Shown: positions 16,160-24,807 of the stretch, one piece after another
Numbering within the stretch: position 1 is the stretch's first letter
How the letters are laid out: each line of letters starts with the position of its first letter
Assembly (NCBI GenBank): GCA_019634635.1
Contig: JAHCBB010000010.1
Location: 62,001 to 126,000 of the forward strand
Length of the DNA: 64,000 nt
Origin: Verrucomicrobiia bacterium
GTDB lineage: Bacteria; Verrucomicrobiota; Verrucomicrobiia; Limisphaerales; UBA9464
Reading direction: 5' to 3'
Made by a program: the position numbers and the translations under genes
The notes under the pieces: generated by a model
Seen by the model: the letters and a program-made list of their open reading frames with translations, nothing else
Told to the model about the DNA's origin: nothing
The model's database searches: none

Positions 16160-18321
16160 TCGCCTGTCGCGTCCTTCCGCCCGAGGAGGGACCGCCGGGC
16201 CGCGAGGTCCGGGCTGCCCGCGTGGAACACGGCCAGCCATTCCGTGGCCGCTTCCGGGTCATTCAGGCAGAGGAGGCCGGCCCGCAGTCGCGGCTCGGGA
16301 TGACCGCCCATCTCAATCGGAAAGCGTTGCGCACGTTCGCGAGCCCACGCGGCGAGGCTCGGGAATCCGGCGGCGTGGACCCGGGCCCGTGATATCAGCT
16401 CCAGGACGCCATGGATTCCCGGCGCCGACTGGCGGATGAGCTCAAGCGTGAGCCGCCCCATGGTGTACCGCGGGTTGATCTCCACCACGGGTTTGAGGCG
16501 ATGGCGGCCGTCCGCATCGCGATAGACGAGGGCATCCACCCCCAACGGTCCGGTGTGGCCCAGCGCCCGGAGTCGCGGCTCGAGGGTTGCCATCAGCGTC
16601 GCGTACAGCTTCGGGATCCGGCCGTGGTGCTTCCCGAAGTCGGGCAGAAATCCCAGCACGTCGGAGGGTGGGCGCGTGCGGAATCGTGGTTCCGCCCGGC
16701 TGGCGACAAATCGGCCCCGGGGATCGTTCGTCAGTCCGGTGAAGCCGACCCATCGGAGGGCTTCCGGCGTGAGCTCAAACTGCACCGCGAAATCGGCGAC
16801 GCGGTCCAGCCAGGGCTCCACCACCACGCCGTGTCCCGAGGCCAGGGCACGTTGAATCCAACGGCGCTGGTTCTCCGAGACGACGGGTTCCTCGACGAGC
16901 AACATCCGGCGCCCCGCCAGTGCCAGGGGTTCCTTGAGGACCACCCTTGGAAACCCGGCGCGACGCAGGGTCGCGATCCGCTCCAGGGCGTCCCCCTCGG
17001 ATCCGCTCAGGACGCCCACGGTCTCCGGCGGGCTGAGCCATTCCGCGGCTGGAACGTCGGCTTCCTGGAGCGCGGGAGATCCGAGGAACTCCCGGAGGAA
17101 TTCCGCGCTCCACGCCTTGGAATACAATGCGGTCCGCCCGGGTGCGCCGCCATCGGGCTGCACGGTGTCCTGCGGCGTGGTCAATTGGTTCACCAAGGGT
17201 TCCAGCAACGCCTCACTGTCGGGTCCCCACGCCCATGGCCGCAGGCGGCCGAGTTTGCGGTCTCGAATCGGATGACCGGTCGGGATCCGTCCGTCCGCGA
17301 TTTCGATAAATTCGGGCAGGGGAAACCCCGCGGCCTGGATGCCCGCAAGGAAGCCGGGCGAGGGAGTGCGGGTCACGAGCACGATGTCGTCCCGACGGGC
17401 CAAAAATTGCGGCACGCTTTCGAGGTCGCGTTCAAGCGCCGCCGCCGGCCGTCGCGGCGCGTAGCCGGGTCCGTGGGCGATCCGTTCCTCGGTGAAGGGA
17501 TTGAACACGAAGACCGACGGCGTCCGGCCCTTTGAGGCGGCATGGACCCGCAAACGGTCAATGAACCCGGGGTCCAGTCCGGCGGCGCGGCGGCCCTCGG
17601 CGTTGAACCCGATGCCGCGGGCCCGGGCGGGGGACAGGGGAAACCGCAACCGGGCACAGTAGGCGTCCCAATCGCCCTCCGCCGGATCCTTCCATTGTCG
17701 GAACCATTTCAACCCATGGGCCACGTGCCCGATTTCATCGCGGTAGATCCGGTCCAGCAGCGCCGCGGTTCCGCGATCCCCGGCCTCCGTGAAGCACCGG
17801 GCGAAATGGCGGCAGAAATCGAGGTTGGCCTGCTCGAACGTGAGGCTCAGGCCGGTGACGAAGTCCAGCGGACTCGCCATCGGGGCGACCGTGCGCCAGA
17901 AGTATCCGCTCACGGGGAGCTCCCCAAAGGCCACCCCGAGGGCTTCCATCCGGCGCAGGTACATGCGCGTGTGCTCCTGTTCGTCGCGGAGCGTCTGGAG
18001 CACGCCGCGGCGAAAGGCGGGCGGCGCGTCGGGAAACCTCAGGAGCACGAGCGCCATGAGTTCGGTGGCCAGCAGTTCGTGGTTGGCGAAAAAGTGCAGC
18101 AGGCGTCCCCGGTCCCGATCGTCCGTCAGCCGGTGCGCGGGCGGGCTGGGCGTCCCCGGAGCCCCCGAGCGCTTGAAGGTCAGTCCTTCCGGCCGTCCGG
18201 GAGCGTCGGGGACCTCGATGGCGGGGCCGGGATGCGCGTCGGTGAGCGTGTCCGGACTCCGGAGCTTGTCCTCCAGCGTCCGGGCAAACAGCACCCGCCC
18301 GGCAAACTCCCTCAGTTCCAT
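16123..18321 (-). CDS. DUF455 ferritin-like protein fused to an ATP-grasp-like domain
   Basis: 732 aa, roughly twice the length of ordinary DUF455 proteins. The N-terminal 270 residues are a ferritin-like four-helix di-iron domain: ANHELLATELMA (Glu82, Glu87), DEQEH (Glu114, His117), FEQANLDF (Glu163), and YRDEIGH (Glu196, His199). The rest, from about residue 300 to 690, looks like an ATP-grasp ligase: a VVLKEPLALAGRRMLLV strand pair, HGVVVEPWLDRVADFAVQF, a GVDALVYRD strand, and the metal-binding VVEINPRYTMGRL near residue 610. No characterised enzyme with this order is known to me. It is divergently placed 119 bases from nusB and overlaps the flavoprotein gene at its end. A hydroxylation or ligation role is inference. 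Confidence 0.75.
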   Translation of the reverse strand: MELREFAGRVLFARTLEDKLRSPDTLTDAHPGPAIEVPDAPGRPEGLTFKRSGAPGTPSPPAHRLTDDRDRGRLLHFFANHELLATELMALVLLRFPDAPPAFRRGVLQTLRDEQEHTRMYLRRMEALGVAFGELPVSGYFWRTVAPMASPLDFVTGLSLTFEQANLDFCRHFARCFTEAGDRGTAALLDRIYRDEIGHVAHGLKWFRQWKDPAEGDWDAYCARLRFPLSPARARGIGFNAEGRRAAGLDPGFIDRLRVHAASKGRTPSVFVFNPFTEERIAHGPGYAPRRPAAALERDLESVPQFLARRDDIVLVTRTPSPGFLAGIQAAGFPLPEFIEIADGRIPTGHPIRDRKLGRLRPWAWGPDSEALLEPLVNQLTTPQDTVQPDGGAPGRTALYSKAWSAEFLREFLGSPALQEADVPAAEWLSPPETVGVLSGSEGDALERIATLRRAGFPRVVLKEPLALAGRRMLLVEEPVVSENQRRWIQRALASGHGVVVEPWLDRVADFAVQFELTPEALRWVGFTGLTNDPRGRFVASRAEPRFRTRPPSDVLGFLPDFGKHHGRIPKLYATLMATLEPRLRALGHTGPLGVDALVYRDADGRHRLKPVVEINPRYTMGRLTLELIRQSAPGIHGVLELISRARVHAAGFPSLAAWARERAQRFPIEMGGHPEPRLRAGLLCLNDPEAATEWLAVFHAGSPDLAARRSLLGRKDATGDHPTAAAICSAG

Positions 18322-18440
18322 CGGCGACGGGATTCTGGAGGAAACGGGCGTTCATGGGGAGGCGTGAAGTGACGGTGACGCTGCCGACGGCCCGCACAAA
18401 CCCCTTCCCACTGCCGGCGGTCGGGCCGCATTCTGCCGCC

Positions 18441-18956
18441 ATGCGGAAACGCCGGGAGGCGCGCGAGCGCGCCATCCAGTTCCTGTTCCAGTGCGACCTG
18501 AATCCTCCGGAGAGTGTTCCGGTGGCGCTGGATCATTTCTGGGATGCCCACCGCCTGCACCTCCAACTGGACCGCAACCCGGGGCCGACCTGGGGTCAGC
18601 CGGTGGCGGTCGCCCCGCCAGGGCCGGACGAGCAGGCGTTGCGCCTGTTTGCCGACGCCCTGATCACCGGGGCGTTGCAGCACCGGGAGGAGGCCGATGA
18701 GGTCATCCGCCGGTTTGCGAAAAACTGGGACCTGCACCGGATCGCCGCCGTGGACCGCACCATCCTGAGACTGGCCATCTACGAGATGCTGCATCGCGAT
18801 GACATCCCGCCGGTGGTCAGCATCAACGAGGCCGTGGATCTCGCAAAGAAGTTCTCCACCGACCAGAGCGGCAAGTTCGTCAACGGGATCCTCGACAAGG
18901 TGAAGTCCACCATCCTGCGGCCGGCGCGGACCGCCAAGGAGCCGTCCGAAGCCTGA
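18441..18956 (+). CDS. nusB: Transcription antitermination factor NusB
   Basis: 171 aa from the ATG at 18441. The open frame extends to 18354, but MRKRREARERAIQFLFQCD is the standard NusB start. The family pattern follows: a first helical half, then LFADALITGALQHREEADEVI, NWDLHRIAAVDRTILRLAIYEML, PPVVSINEAVDLAKKFS and a GKFVNGILDKV end. NusB binds the boxA sequence with S10 to keep polymerase elongating through rRNA operons. It opens a plus-strand run of nusB, PHP phosphoesterase, ftsY, ribD and ribE with overlapping or close joints. Grouping of nusB with riboflavin genes is a known bacterial arrangement. Confidence 0.95.
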   Translation: MRKRREARERAIQFLFQCDLNPPESVPVALDHFWDAHRLHLQLDRNPGPTWGQPVAVAPPGPDEQALRLFADALITGALQHREEADEVIRRFAKNWDLHRIAAVDRTILRLAIYEMLHRDDIPPVVSINEAVDLAKKFSTDQSGKFVNGILDKVKSTILRPARTAKEPSEA

Positions 18957-19813
18957 TGGATACGGCATCCAGTTCCGAGGCGCGCGTGGCCGACCTGCAT
19001 CTGCATACCCGGTTCTCCGACGGCACCGACACTCCGGAAGCCCTTGCCGCCGGGGCGGCTGCCGCGGGGTTGCACGCCGTTGCCCTGACGGACCACGACA
19101 CGCTGGCAGGATGCGGCCGGATGGCAGCCGCCTGCGCGGAACGCGGGATCGAATTCATCCCGGGAGCCGAATTGACCGCGGCACTGGGTGATCGCGAATT
19201 TCACATTCTGGGCTACTGGCTGGATCCGGCATCGGCCCTGCTGCAGGCGCGGTTGACGGAGTTTCAGGAGGGGCGCACGCAGCGCATCTTTGAGATGGTG
19301 GACCGCCTGAACCGCAGGGGTGTGGATCTCCGGGCGGATGCCGTGCTGGCTCTGGCGGATGGCGGGACGCCGGGGCGGCCCCACGTGGCGCGGGCCCTGG
19401 TGCAAGGCGGCTTCTGCGTGGACTACGACACCGCCTTTGAGCGGTTCCTCAAGAAGGGACGTCCGGGCTGGGTGCCCAAGGCGGCCCGGTCCGTTGAGGA
19501 AACGATCCATCTCATCCACGGTGCGGGCGGTGTGGCGGTCCTGGCGCATCCGGGCCTTTACCGCGCCGATACCCTTCTGCCGGCGCTCGCGGCTGCGGGG
19601 TTGGACGGACTGGAGTGCTGGCACACGCGGCACTCGGCGGCGGCGTCCGAAAGCTACGCCCGGGTCGCCACCCAGCTGGGACTGGTGGCGACAGGCGGGA
19701 GCGACTGCCATGGCATGGCCCGTGGGGAGCGATTGATCGGCAGGGTGCGCCTGCCCTATGCGCAGGTCCGTTCCCTCCGCGAGCGGTGCCCGATTCCGGT
19801 GGCGGCGGCCTGA
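18956..19813 (+). CDS. PHP domain-containing phosphoesterase (RNase AM/TrpH-like)
   Basis: 285 aa. Its ATG overlaps the nusB stop by one base (TGATG). All metal-binding motifs of the PHP fold are present: DLHLHTRFSDGTDTPE, ALTDHDTL, FIPGAELTA, VLAHPGLYRAD and the final GGSDCHG. The spacing matches the TrpH/YciV group, which removes 3',5'-bisphosphate nucleotides and trims RNA 5' ends (RNase AM). The complete motif set argues for an active trinuclear metal enzyme. It is encoded between nusB and ftsY, so it is probably expressed with the translation and export machinery. The exact substrate is inferred from the family only. Confidence 0.9.
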   Translation: MDTASSSEARVADLHLHTRFSDGTDTPEALAAGAAAAGLHAVALTDHDTLAGCGRMAAACAERGIEFIPGAELTAALGDREFHILGYWLDPASALLQARLTEFQEGRTQRIFEMVDRLNRRGVDLRADAVLALADGGTPGRPHVARALVQGGFCVDYDTAFERFLKKGRPGWVPKAARSVEETIHLIHGAGGVAVLAHPGLYRADTLLPALAAAGLDGLECWHTRHSAAASESYARVATQLGLVATGGSDCHGMARGERLIGRVRLPYAQVRSLRERCPIPVAAA

Positions 19814-19832
19814 ACCTCCATTGCATCACCCC

Positions 19833-20753
19833 GTGGGATTCTTCGACAAACTCAAGGCGGCCTTCAGCCGGACCACCTCGTCGCTCTCGCATGAGATCCG
19901 GCGCATCGTCACCCGGTCTCCCCGGTTGACGGCGGAGAACCTCGGCGAACTTGAGACGGCCCTCCTGCGCGCCGATCTCGGGGTTGCCATGACCCAGCAG
20001 ATCCTTGGCGCGGCCCGCACCGCGTTTGAGACCCAGGGAAAGTCGGGACTCGACTTTGTCGAGGTGGCGATCGGCGAGGTGACCCGCGCCCTCGAGGGGG
20101 CGGATCCGTCCCTCAAGTCCCATCCGGACGGCCTGACGGTGGTGTCCATCGTCGGGGTCAACGGCACCGGCAAGACGACCACCTCGGCGAAGCTGGCGCA
20201 CCGCATGGCACGGCAGGGTGAACCCGCGATGCTGGCGGCCTGCGACACCTTTCGCGCCGCCGCCATCGAGCAACTCAAGTTGTGGGGCCAGCGTCTGGAG
20301 ATCCCGGTGATCTCGGGTGCGGACCGCGCGGATCCGGCATCGGTCGCCCACGACGCGGTCAGCGCCGCCCTGTCCCGACAGGCCCGCTGGCTGTTCGTGG
20401 ACACGGCGGGACGGCTGCACACCAAGAACAACCTCATGGCCGAACTGCAGAAGGTGCACCGGGTGATTGCCAAGCGGATGCCGGGTGCGCCGCATGAGGT
20501 GCTGCTCGTGCTCGACGGTTCCACGGGCCTGAATGCGTTGAACCAGGCGCGCGAGTTTCACAAGGCGGTCGCATTGACCGGACTGGTCATCACCAAGCTC
20601 GACGGCACCAGCAAGGGTGGGGCCGTCGTGGCCATTCAGAAGGAGCTGGGCATCCCGGTGAAGTTCATCGGCGTGGGCGAGCAACCGGAGGACCTGCAGC
20701 CGTTCAACGCCCGGGAGTTCGCGGACGCCCTGTTCGAGACCCGCGAGCCGTGA
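19833..20753 (+). CDS. ftsY: Signal recognition particle receptor FtsY
   Basis: 306 aa from the GTG at 19833 (GFFDKLKAAFSRT, the usual FtsY start; an in-frame TTG at 19821 is possible). The N domain is short and lacks the acidic A domain of the E. coli protein. The G domain is complete: GVNGTGKTTTSAKLAHRM (P-loop), ACDTFRAAAIEQL, FVDTAGRLHTKNNLM, ITKLDGTSKGG and GVGEQPEDLQPF. FtsY docks the SRP-ribosome complex at the inner membrane through a paired GTPase with Ffh. It starts 19 bases after the PHP gene and ends inside the ribD start (four-base overlap), so all are co-transcribed. Confidence 0.96.
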   Translation: MGFFDKLKAAFSRTTSSLSHEIRRIVTRSPRLTAENLGELETALLRADLGVAMTQQILGAARTAFETQGKSGLDFVEVAIGEVTRALEGADPSLKSHPDGLTVVSIVGVNGTGKTTTSAKLAHRMARQGEPAMLAACDTFRAAAIEQLKLWGQRLEIPVISGADRADPASVAHDAVSAALSRQARWLFVDTAGRLHTKNNLMAELQKVHRVIAKRMPGAPHEVLLVLDGSTGLNALNQAREFHKAVALTGLVITKLDGTSKGGAVVAIQKELGIPVKFIGVGEQPEDLQPFNAREFADALFETREP

Positions 20754-21880
20754 CCGAAGCGTCGCTCATGCGGCGGGCGCTCCGGCTCGCCCGCCGGGCC
20801 CTGGGGGAAACGTCACCCAACCCCATGGTGGGGGCGATTGTTGTGCGTGGCGGTGAGGTCCTGGGCGAGGGATGGCACCGGCGTGCCGGGGGGCCTCATG
20901 CCGAGATCGAGGCGCTCGAGGCGGCGCGCCGCCGCGGCCATCGGACCGAGGGGGCCACCCTGGTGGTCACGCTGGAGCCGTGCTGCACGCATGGACGGAC
21001 GCCGCCCTGCACCGGAGCGATCGTTGCGGCCGGGATCCGGCGGGTGGTCGCCGGGGCCACGGATCCCAACCCGCGCCATGCTGGTCGGGGATTCGATGCC
21101 TTGCGGGAGGCGGGGGTTGACGTGGCCACCGGTGTGCTCGGGGAGGACGCCGCCCGCCTGAACGAAGGCTTCAACCACTGGATCCGCCGGGAAACCCCGT
21201 GGGTGACGCTGAAGGCCGCCATGAGCCTGGACGGCCGACTGGCCACCCGGACCGGTGAGTCCCGATGGGTGAGCGGCGAGCGGGCCCGGGCGCACGGGCA
21301 GCGGCTGCGTCGCGCAAGCGACGCCATCCTGGTCGGCATCGGAACCGTCCTCGCCGACAACCCGGCCCTCACCCTCCGGCGGGGCGGTACTCCGGTGGGG
21401 TGCCGGCTCCGGGTGGTTCTGGACACCCGGGCGCGCACACCGGCCGACGCCCGGGTCGTATGCGATGCGTTTGCGGACCGGACGCGGATCGTCGTGGGCC
21501 GTGAGGCGCCGGAAGGTCGGGTGGCGGCCTTGCGGCGGCGAGTCGTCGTGTGGACCGCGCCGCTGCGGAACGGCCACGTGGACCTTCGTTGGGTGCTGAA
21601 GCGGCTCGGACGGGAGCGGGTCACCAGCGTGCTGGTGGAGGGCGGCGGCGAGGTGCATGCCGCCTTCCTCGAAGCCGGACTGGCCCACCGGATCTCCTGG
21701 GTGATGGCGCCCCTTGTGATCGGTGGTCGCGAGGCACCCCGTGCGGTGGCCGGCGACGGATTTGCCACGCGGGACCGGATGCCGGGCCTGGACGCGATTC
21801 AGTGGCGGCGGCTCGGGGACGATTTGCTGCTGGAGGCGCTGGTCGTGCATGCTCCTCGGCGTCGCCGGGGCGGCGGTTGA
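20750..21880 (+). CDS. ribD: Bifunctional diaminohydroxyphosphoribosylaminopyrimidine deaminase / reductase RibD
   Basis: 376 aa starting with GTG, overlapping the ftsY stop by four bases. The N-terminal half is the zinc deaminase: GGPHAEIEAL (His-Ala-Glu) and PCCTHGRTPPC (two zinc Cys). The C-terminal half is the NADPH reductase: LKAAMSLDGRLATRTGESRW, AILVGIGTVLADNP and VLVEGGGEVHAAFLE. RibD performs the second and third steps of riboflavin synthesis from the GTP cyclohydrolase II product. It is followed at 22 bases by ribE. The ribA/ribB and ribH genes are not in the window, and I see no FMN riboswitch upstream. Confidence 0.95.
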   Translation: MTEASLMRRALRLARRALGETSPNPMVGAIVVRGGEVLGEGWHRRAGGPHAEIEALEAARRRGHRTEGATLVVTLEPCCTHGRTPPCTGAIVAAGIRRVVAGATDPNPRHAGRGFDALREAGVDVATGVLGEDAARLNEGFNHWIRRETPWVTLKAAMSLDGRLATRTGESRWVSGERARAHGQRLRRASDAILVGIGTVLADNPALTLRRGGTPVGCRLRVVLDTRARTPADARVVCDAFADRTRIVVGREAPEGRVAALRRRVVVWTAPLRNGHVDLRWVLKRLGRERVTSVLVEGGGEVHAAFLEAGLAHRISWVMAPLVIGGREAPRAVAGDGFATRDRMPGLDAIQWRRLGDDLLLEALVVHAPRRRRGGG

Positions 21881-21902
21881 GCCGCTTCGACCCGGATCAC
21901 TC

Positions 21903-22523
21903 ATGTTCACCGGCATCGTTGAGGAAACCGGCACGGTCCACCGGGTGGAGACCCCTGCAAAGGCCATCCGGCTCACCGTGGACGCCCGGGTCGCCGGACG
22001 TGGTGTCCGGTTGGGGGACAGCATTGCGGTCAATGGTTGCTGCCTGACGGTGGTCCATCGCCGCGCCCGCTCCGGCGGGGTGCGACTGGGCTTTGACCTC
22101 CTGCGCGAGACCTGGGACCGGACCAACCTTTCGTCGGTCGTGCCGGGTTCCCAGGTCAACCTGGAGCGATCGCTGGCGGTGGGCGACCGGCTTGGAGGGC
22201 ATTTTGTCACCGGACACATTGACGGCACCGGCACCATCACCCGCTGGGAACGGCGCGGCGCGGACCATGTTTTGGACATCGCCGTTCCGGCGGCCATCCG
22301 GCGCCAGGTGGTCTTCAAGGGATGCGTGGCTGTGGACGGCATCAGCCTCACCGTGGCCGCGGTGCTACGGAATGGATTTCGCATCTGGATCATTCCCCAC
22401 ACGCATGGCGTCACCGCGTTGTGCGAACGACGGATCGGCGACCGGGTCAACGTTGAGGCGGATCTGCTGGGCAAGTACGTGGACCGGTTTCTGCGGGGGC
22501 GCGCGCCGGTTGCATCGCGGTAA
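21903..22523 (+). CDS. ribE: Riboflavin synthase alpha chain
   Basis: 206 aa from the ATG at 21903. It has the internal duplication of the lumazine-binding domain: the first half starts MFTGIVEETGTVHR with AVNGCCLTVV, the second starts GHFVTGHIDGTGTITR with AVDGISLTVAAV. The enzyme dismutates two 6,7-dimethyl-8-ribityllumazine molecules to riboflavin and a pyrimidine that is recycled. It is the last gene of the nusB to ribE run. A 10-base inverted repeat lies just downstream before the convergent LytTR gene. The product is near certain from the duplicated motifs. Confidence 0.96.
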   Translation: MFTGIVEETGTVHRVETPAKAIRLTVDARVAGRGVRLGDSIAVNGCCLTVVHRRARSGGVRLGFDLLRETWDRTNLSSVVPGSQVNLERSLAVGDRLGGHFVTGHIDGTGTITRWERRGADHVLDIAVPAAIRRQVVFKGCVAVDGISLTVAAVLRNGFRIWIIPHTHGVTALCERRIGDRVNVEADLLGKYVDRFLRGRAPVASR

Positions 22524-22538
22524 GAGGAGCCACCGGCG

Positions 22539-22583
22539 GCGGGCTCAGACGAAAATGGCCCGAAGCGTTCTCCCTGAGCCCGC
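22539..22583. terminator. Possible bidirectional terminator hairpin between ribE and the LytTR gene
   Basis: A perfect 10-base inverted repeat (GCGGGCTCAG at 22539-22548 with its complement at 22574-22583) encloses a 25-base loop. It lies between two convergent genes, the place where a shared terminator is expected. There is no T-tract on either side, so it could also be an unrelated hairpin. Confidence 0.4.
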
Positions 22584-22657
22584 TTCCTTGGGACTCCGGG
22601 CAGGTGGAGATCCTCCAGGCGTGCGGCTCCGCGAAGCCCCACCTCGAATCGGGCCGG

Positions 22658-23407
22658 TTACGGCAACCTGTTCAAACGGTGGAGCACCTCCGCCCGGTGG
22701 GTCCGGGAGACGGTGAGGGTGCGTCCGCCACGGAGTTCGAGTGTCTGGTCGCCGTGCGTACGCGGGGTTACGGAGCAGACGGCGTCCAGGTTGACGATGG
22801 CAAACCGGCTGATGCGGACGAAGCGGTCGGAGGGCAGCCGGTTGGCCAGTTGCCCCAGTGATTCGCTGACGGGGAGGGAAACGCCATTCCGGGTGATCAT
22901 CTCGCTGTGGATGTTGGCGGAGAGGACCAGTTCAATGTCTTCGGAATCCATCACGATCCAGCGCCCGTTGGATCGCAGGGCGATGCGTCCGTCAGTCGCC
23001 GACGCTGATGAACCCGCAGGGTTGCGGGAGCGCATTGGACCGGCCCTGGCGCGCTGCAGCGCCGATCGCAGCCGCTTCGTGTCAAATGGCTTCAGGAGAT
23101 AATCCACCGCGCCCGCATGGAAGGCCTCCACCGCACGGTCGGTGTGTGCGGTGACCAGGATGACTGCCGGACGGGTACGGTCTCCGAGGGCACGCAGAAC
23201 CGCGAAGGCATCAAGGCCGGGCAGCCGGATGTCGAGGATGGCAATCGTGGGGTTGTGGATCCTGAGCATTCGGACCGCCTCCAGGCCGTCGGTGGCTTCG
23301 CCGACCAGACGGAATTCCGGCTCGTGGTCCAGGAGCGCCCGGAGCCGTTCCCTTGCCAGGGGTTCGTCATCGGCGATGAGCACCGTGACCATGCGCGTGC
23401 CGCTCAT
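22658..23407 (-). CDS. LytTR-family DNA-binding response regulator
   Basis: 249 aa. The receiver domain has the acidic pair in IADDEPLARERL, the phosphoacceptor Asp in AILDIRLPGLD, the switch Thr in LVTAHTD, and the conserved Lys in DYLLKPFDTKRL. After a linker comes a LytTR DNA-binding domain (about residues 145-249) with FVRISRFAIVNLDAV and the closing LTVSRTHRAEVL. The architecture is that of AlgR/LytR regulators, which bind direct repeats upstream of their targets. Its start codon overlaps the stop of the CRTAC1-like gene by four bases (ATGA), so the two are co-translated. No sensor histidine kinase is adjacent, so its signal is unknown. Confidence 0.92.
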   Translation of the reverse strand: MSGTRMVTVLIADDEPLARERLRALLDHEPEFRLVGEATDGLEAVRMLRIHNPTIAILDIRLPGLDAFAVLRALGDRTRPAVILVTAHTDRAVEAFHAGAVDYLLKPFDTKRLRSALQRARAGPMRSRNPAGSSASATDGRIALRSNGRWIVMDSEDIELVLSANIHSEMITRNGVSLPVSESLGQLANRLPSDRFVRISRFAIVNLDAVCSVTPRTHGDQTLELRGGRTLTVSRTHRAEVLHRLNRLP

Positions 23408-24366
23408 TGACCGGCAGGCCCGATGTGGTTGTGCAACTGCCGGCCCGTAACCTCCAACCTCAGGGGCTTCAATTCGAGAGCCTTTGGGACGGGATTGCCC
23501 TCCTCAAGTTCATAGGCCCGGTCCATTTCAAGCCCGTTGAACGTTTGCCGGATGCCACCGCCCGGCCACTCGACCTCCACGGACTTCACCGCTTGCGCAT
23601 TCCCGAGGCCCAGTTCCTGTCGCAGGGGATTCGACCCAAAACTCGCGCCGCTGTTGACGGTTTTGAAGAGGCGTCGCGGCCCGGTCGGAGTGTCCAGGTT
23701 CACCTGGATCCGCGCCCCGATGGCCGCGCGATTCCCGACCGTTCCGCGGAGTTTCAACTTCAGCCAACGATTCGTGCTTCCGGGGTTCATAAACAGTGCA
23801 TTTCGATAAGTGTCGCCCGGAAATGCGCCGCCCATGACCGTGTACACGTCCTGGTCTCCGTCGTTGTCCAGATCCGCAATCTGGCAGTTCTCCTGTTCAC
23901 CGAGACGGAGATACGCGATGGCTTTGCGGATGCGGAGCTCCGCCTCGAGTCCTTCCCGAAGCCGGCCGCCCGCCCCGGCCACCAGTCCCTCGAGATCGCG
24001 GATGACACCCAGCGCGTCGTCCGTTCTCCCCGAAAGCAGGAGCTGGTTGCTCAGGTTGAATCGGAGCGACGCCTGTTGCTGGAAGTTGGACGCCCGCGTG
24101 AGGGCGGCCTCCAGGCGCGGCACTTGACGGTCGGTCAGGTAGGCCATGGACGACGGGTCGGCCGTCTCGCGGATGTGCGCGAGACGTGCCGCCATGCGCT
24201 GATTGGACGTGTTGAGACCCGGAAACGTCGTGGCCGCGGCCCGCCGTCCAGCGGACTCGGAGTGGATTGCCGCGTCGGCAGCGACCGCTCGAGGAGCGAT
24301 TCCAAGGACGGATCCCCAGGTCAGCACAAGGAGCGAAACGGTCGCGAGCGCGGCGTGTTGACTCAT
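23404..24366 (-). CDS. CRTAC1/ASPIC-UnbV family secreted protein, internally shortened
   Basis: 320 aa from the ATG whose complement lies at 24364-24366. A signal peptide is followed by a helical TPR-like part (RLEAALTRASNFQQQASL, NLSNQLLLSGRTDDALGV, AELRIRKAIAYLRLGEQENC). Then, without transition, comes the end of the FG-GAP region (IADLDNDGDQDVYTVMGGAF, a calcium-binding DxDxDGD motif) and an ASPIC/UnbV domain (WLKLKLRGTVGNRAAIGARI, then SFGSNPLRQELGLG). Full-length relatives as I recall them are about twice as long and carry several VCBS/FG-GAP repeats between these parts. The joint near 23884 stays in frame, so this looks like an internal deletion that could still give a folded secreted protein. 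It is translationally coupled to a LytTR regulator. Function unknown. Confidence 0.75.
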   Translation of the reverse strand: MSQHAALATVSLLVLTWGSVLGIAPRAVAADAAIHSESAGRRAAATTFPGLNTSNQRMAARLAHIRETADPSSMAYLTDRQVPRLEAALTRASNFQQQASLRFNLSNQLLLSGRTDDALGVIRDLEGLVAGAGGRLREGLEAELRIRKAIAYLRLGEQENCQIADLDNDGDQDVYTVMGGAFPGDTYRNALFMNPGSTNRWLKLKLRGTVGNRAAIGARIQVNLDTPTGPRRLFKTVNSGASFGSNPLRQELGLGNAQAVKSVEVEWPGGGIRQTFNGLEMDRAYELEEGNPVPKALELKPLRLEVTGRQLHNHIGPAGQ

Positions 24367-24807
24367 CCGGGGCACCGTAGCCGGATCGCGCAGCCTCCAG
24401 CCGGTCCATTGGGGTTGAGGACGGATCGTGACGAGTGAACCGGTCTGATTCCGGGGCCGAAGGCCCAGAGGATCAGGGCCGCGTCGTACACATCGCGTGG
24501 AGGGTGGCCGGGCGGGAGCGGCAAGGTTCACCGTTGTCGGCCCGGTGCGGCCCAAGGATGCGGAGACCCTGAAGAACACCGCGGCGTCGAGTGGGCACCT
24601 TGTGGAAATGCCCGACCAGTTCGAAATCCATCAAGGGACTGTCCTTGGATCCGGCTTCCTTCCGGCTCGGAAAGCGCCCCACCACCGCAGAAAAAAAAGC
24701 GGGCTTGGGGGTGACACACGGTTTGCACCGCCCAAGCCCGCCAACCCTTCCACACGGAAGGATTCATTGAGGGGACGCGACAGTCCTACGCGCCAGCAAC
24801 GGGGTGT
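24367..24807. other. Intergenic region between purE and the CRTAC1-like gene, 441 bases
   Basis: No gene is supported here. On the minus strand it holds the intrinsic terminator of purE (24692-24742) and then about 320 bases that must contain the promoter of the CRTAC1/LytTR pair. I cannot point to convincing -35 and -10 boxes. Confidence 0.5.
24692..24742 (-). terminator. Rho-independent terminator of purE
   Basis: On the minus strand a GC-rich stem (24742-24727 pairing with 24714-24700, one bulge) with a 12-base loop is followed by eight T (complement of the A-tract 24692-24699). It lies 66 bases after the purE stop on the same strand. Confidence 0.88.

Noticed and set aside
20650..20750. 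FMN riboswitch in front of ribD
   Set aside because: ribD starts inside the ftsY stop, so there is no leader space, and no RFN-like conserved segments are seen in the operon.
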